Source of the DNA: Prorocentrum cordatum
Taxonomy: Eukaryota; Sar; Dinophyceae; Prorocentrales; Prorocentraceae
Assembly: GCA_963575745.1 (NCBI GenBank)
Contig: CAUYUJ010001712.1
Location: 61,409-97,913 of the forward strand
DNA: 36,505 nucleotides
Direction: 5' to 3'
Within the stretch, counting starts at the first letter, position 1. Each line of letters begins with the position of its first letter. The notes beneath the pieces are model-generated. The model was not told the DNA's origin and searched no databases. It saw nothing but the letters and a program-made list of their open reading frames with translations. The position numbers and the translations under genes were made by a program. Shown piece by piece: positions 36,396 through 36,505 of this stretch.

Positions 36396-36505
36396 ATCCC
36401 TCCCTCCTCCTTGCCCCCTCCCTCCTCCCTCCTCCCTCCCTCCTCCCTCCCTCCTCCTTCTCCTGTCCTCCTCCTCCTCTTCTCCGCCCTCTCTTCTCCT
36501 TCTCT
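36396..36505. repeat. CCCTCCT-rich tract running off the window
   Basis: (CCTCCCTC)n then (CCT)n and TTCTCC sequence, continuing to the last base, so its true length is unknown. Confidence 0.93.

Overview
The window looks like nuclear DNA of a eukaryotic alga, most likely a dinoflagellate. No prokaryotic operon, rRNA or convincing tRNA is visible, and no long intact gene. The dinoflagellate call is an inference from three things. One is a decayed non-LTR retroelement (29777-32170) whose post-RT, zinc-finger, RNase H and Cys-rich C-terminal blocks match my memory of dinoflagellate LINE-type polyproteins. The second is GC-rich DNA with small exon-like islands behind polypyrimidine-AG acceptors. 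The third is an extreme load of simple repeats. Another GC-rich protist cannot be excluded. The 100-N run at 12076-12175 shows this is a scaffold.

Layout. 0-7.6 kb: (CCT)n/(GGA)n arrays, degenerate (CGA)n and (CAT)n arrays, and three short foldback elements. 7.6-10.3 kb: two frameshifted, coiled-coil-rich coding relics running toward each other; the minus-strand one has a Cys zinc-finger-like motif near its start. 10.4-10.9 kb: a dispersed repeat and one exon-like ORF. 11.4-22.7 kb: repeat territory, with long G/T tracts, a five-unit 72-bp minisatellite, an AGGCTG minisatellite, a CCG array, a 1.3-kb (AGT)n field and a composite higher-order repeat made of ~138-bp units plus conserved border sequences flanking the G/T tracts. 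22.7-29 kb: more complex sequence with the best spliced-gene candidate (24021-24347, two exons in phase across a 65-nt intron), an RNase H relic (24757-24984), a minus-strand coding-like block, and more foldback elements. 29-32.3 kb: the LINE relic, bracketed by (CCT)n tracts. 32.3-36.5 kb: four foldback elements, a G/T tract and two terminal CCT arrays.

The most interesting pattern is the number of unrelated short inverted-repeat elements of roughly 100-235 bp: ten clear loci (plus one weaker) falling into at least eight sequence families. Two families have a second copy in the window (4027/33736 and 25286/28774). They carry no protein and resemble MITEs; their size also fits the introner-type elements known from some algae. 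Nothing here shows that any of them is an intron. The second pattern is the modular G/T-tract cassette at 12.2-20.4 kb, duplicated in direct orientation with the (AGT)n field abutting one duplication boundary exactly.

The genes do not form a pathway. What remains is retroelement debris, one probable spliced gene fragment and a few low-confidence exon candidates embedded in repeats. All similarity statements are from reading the sequence and remembered family features; no search was run.
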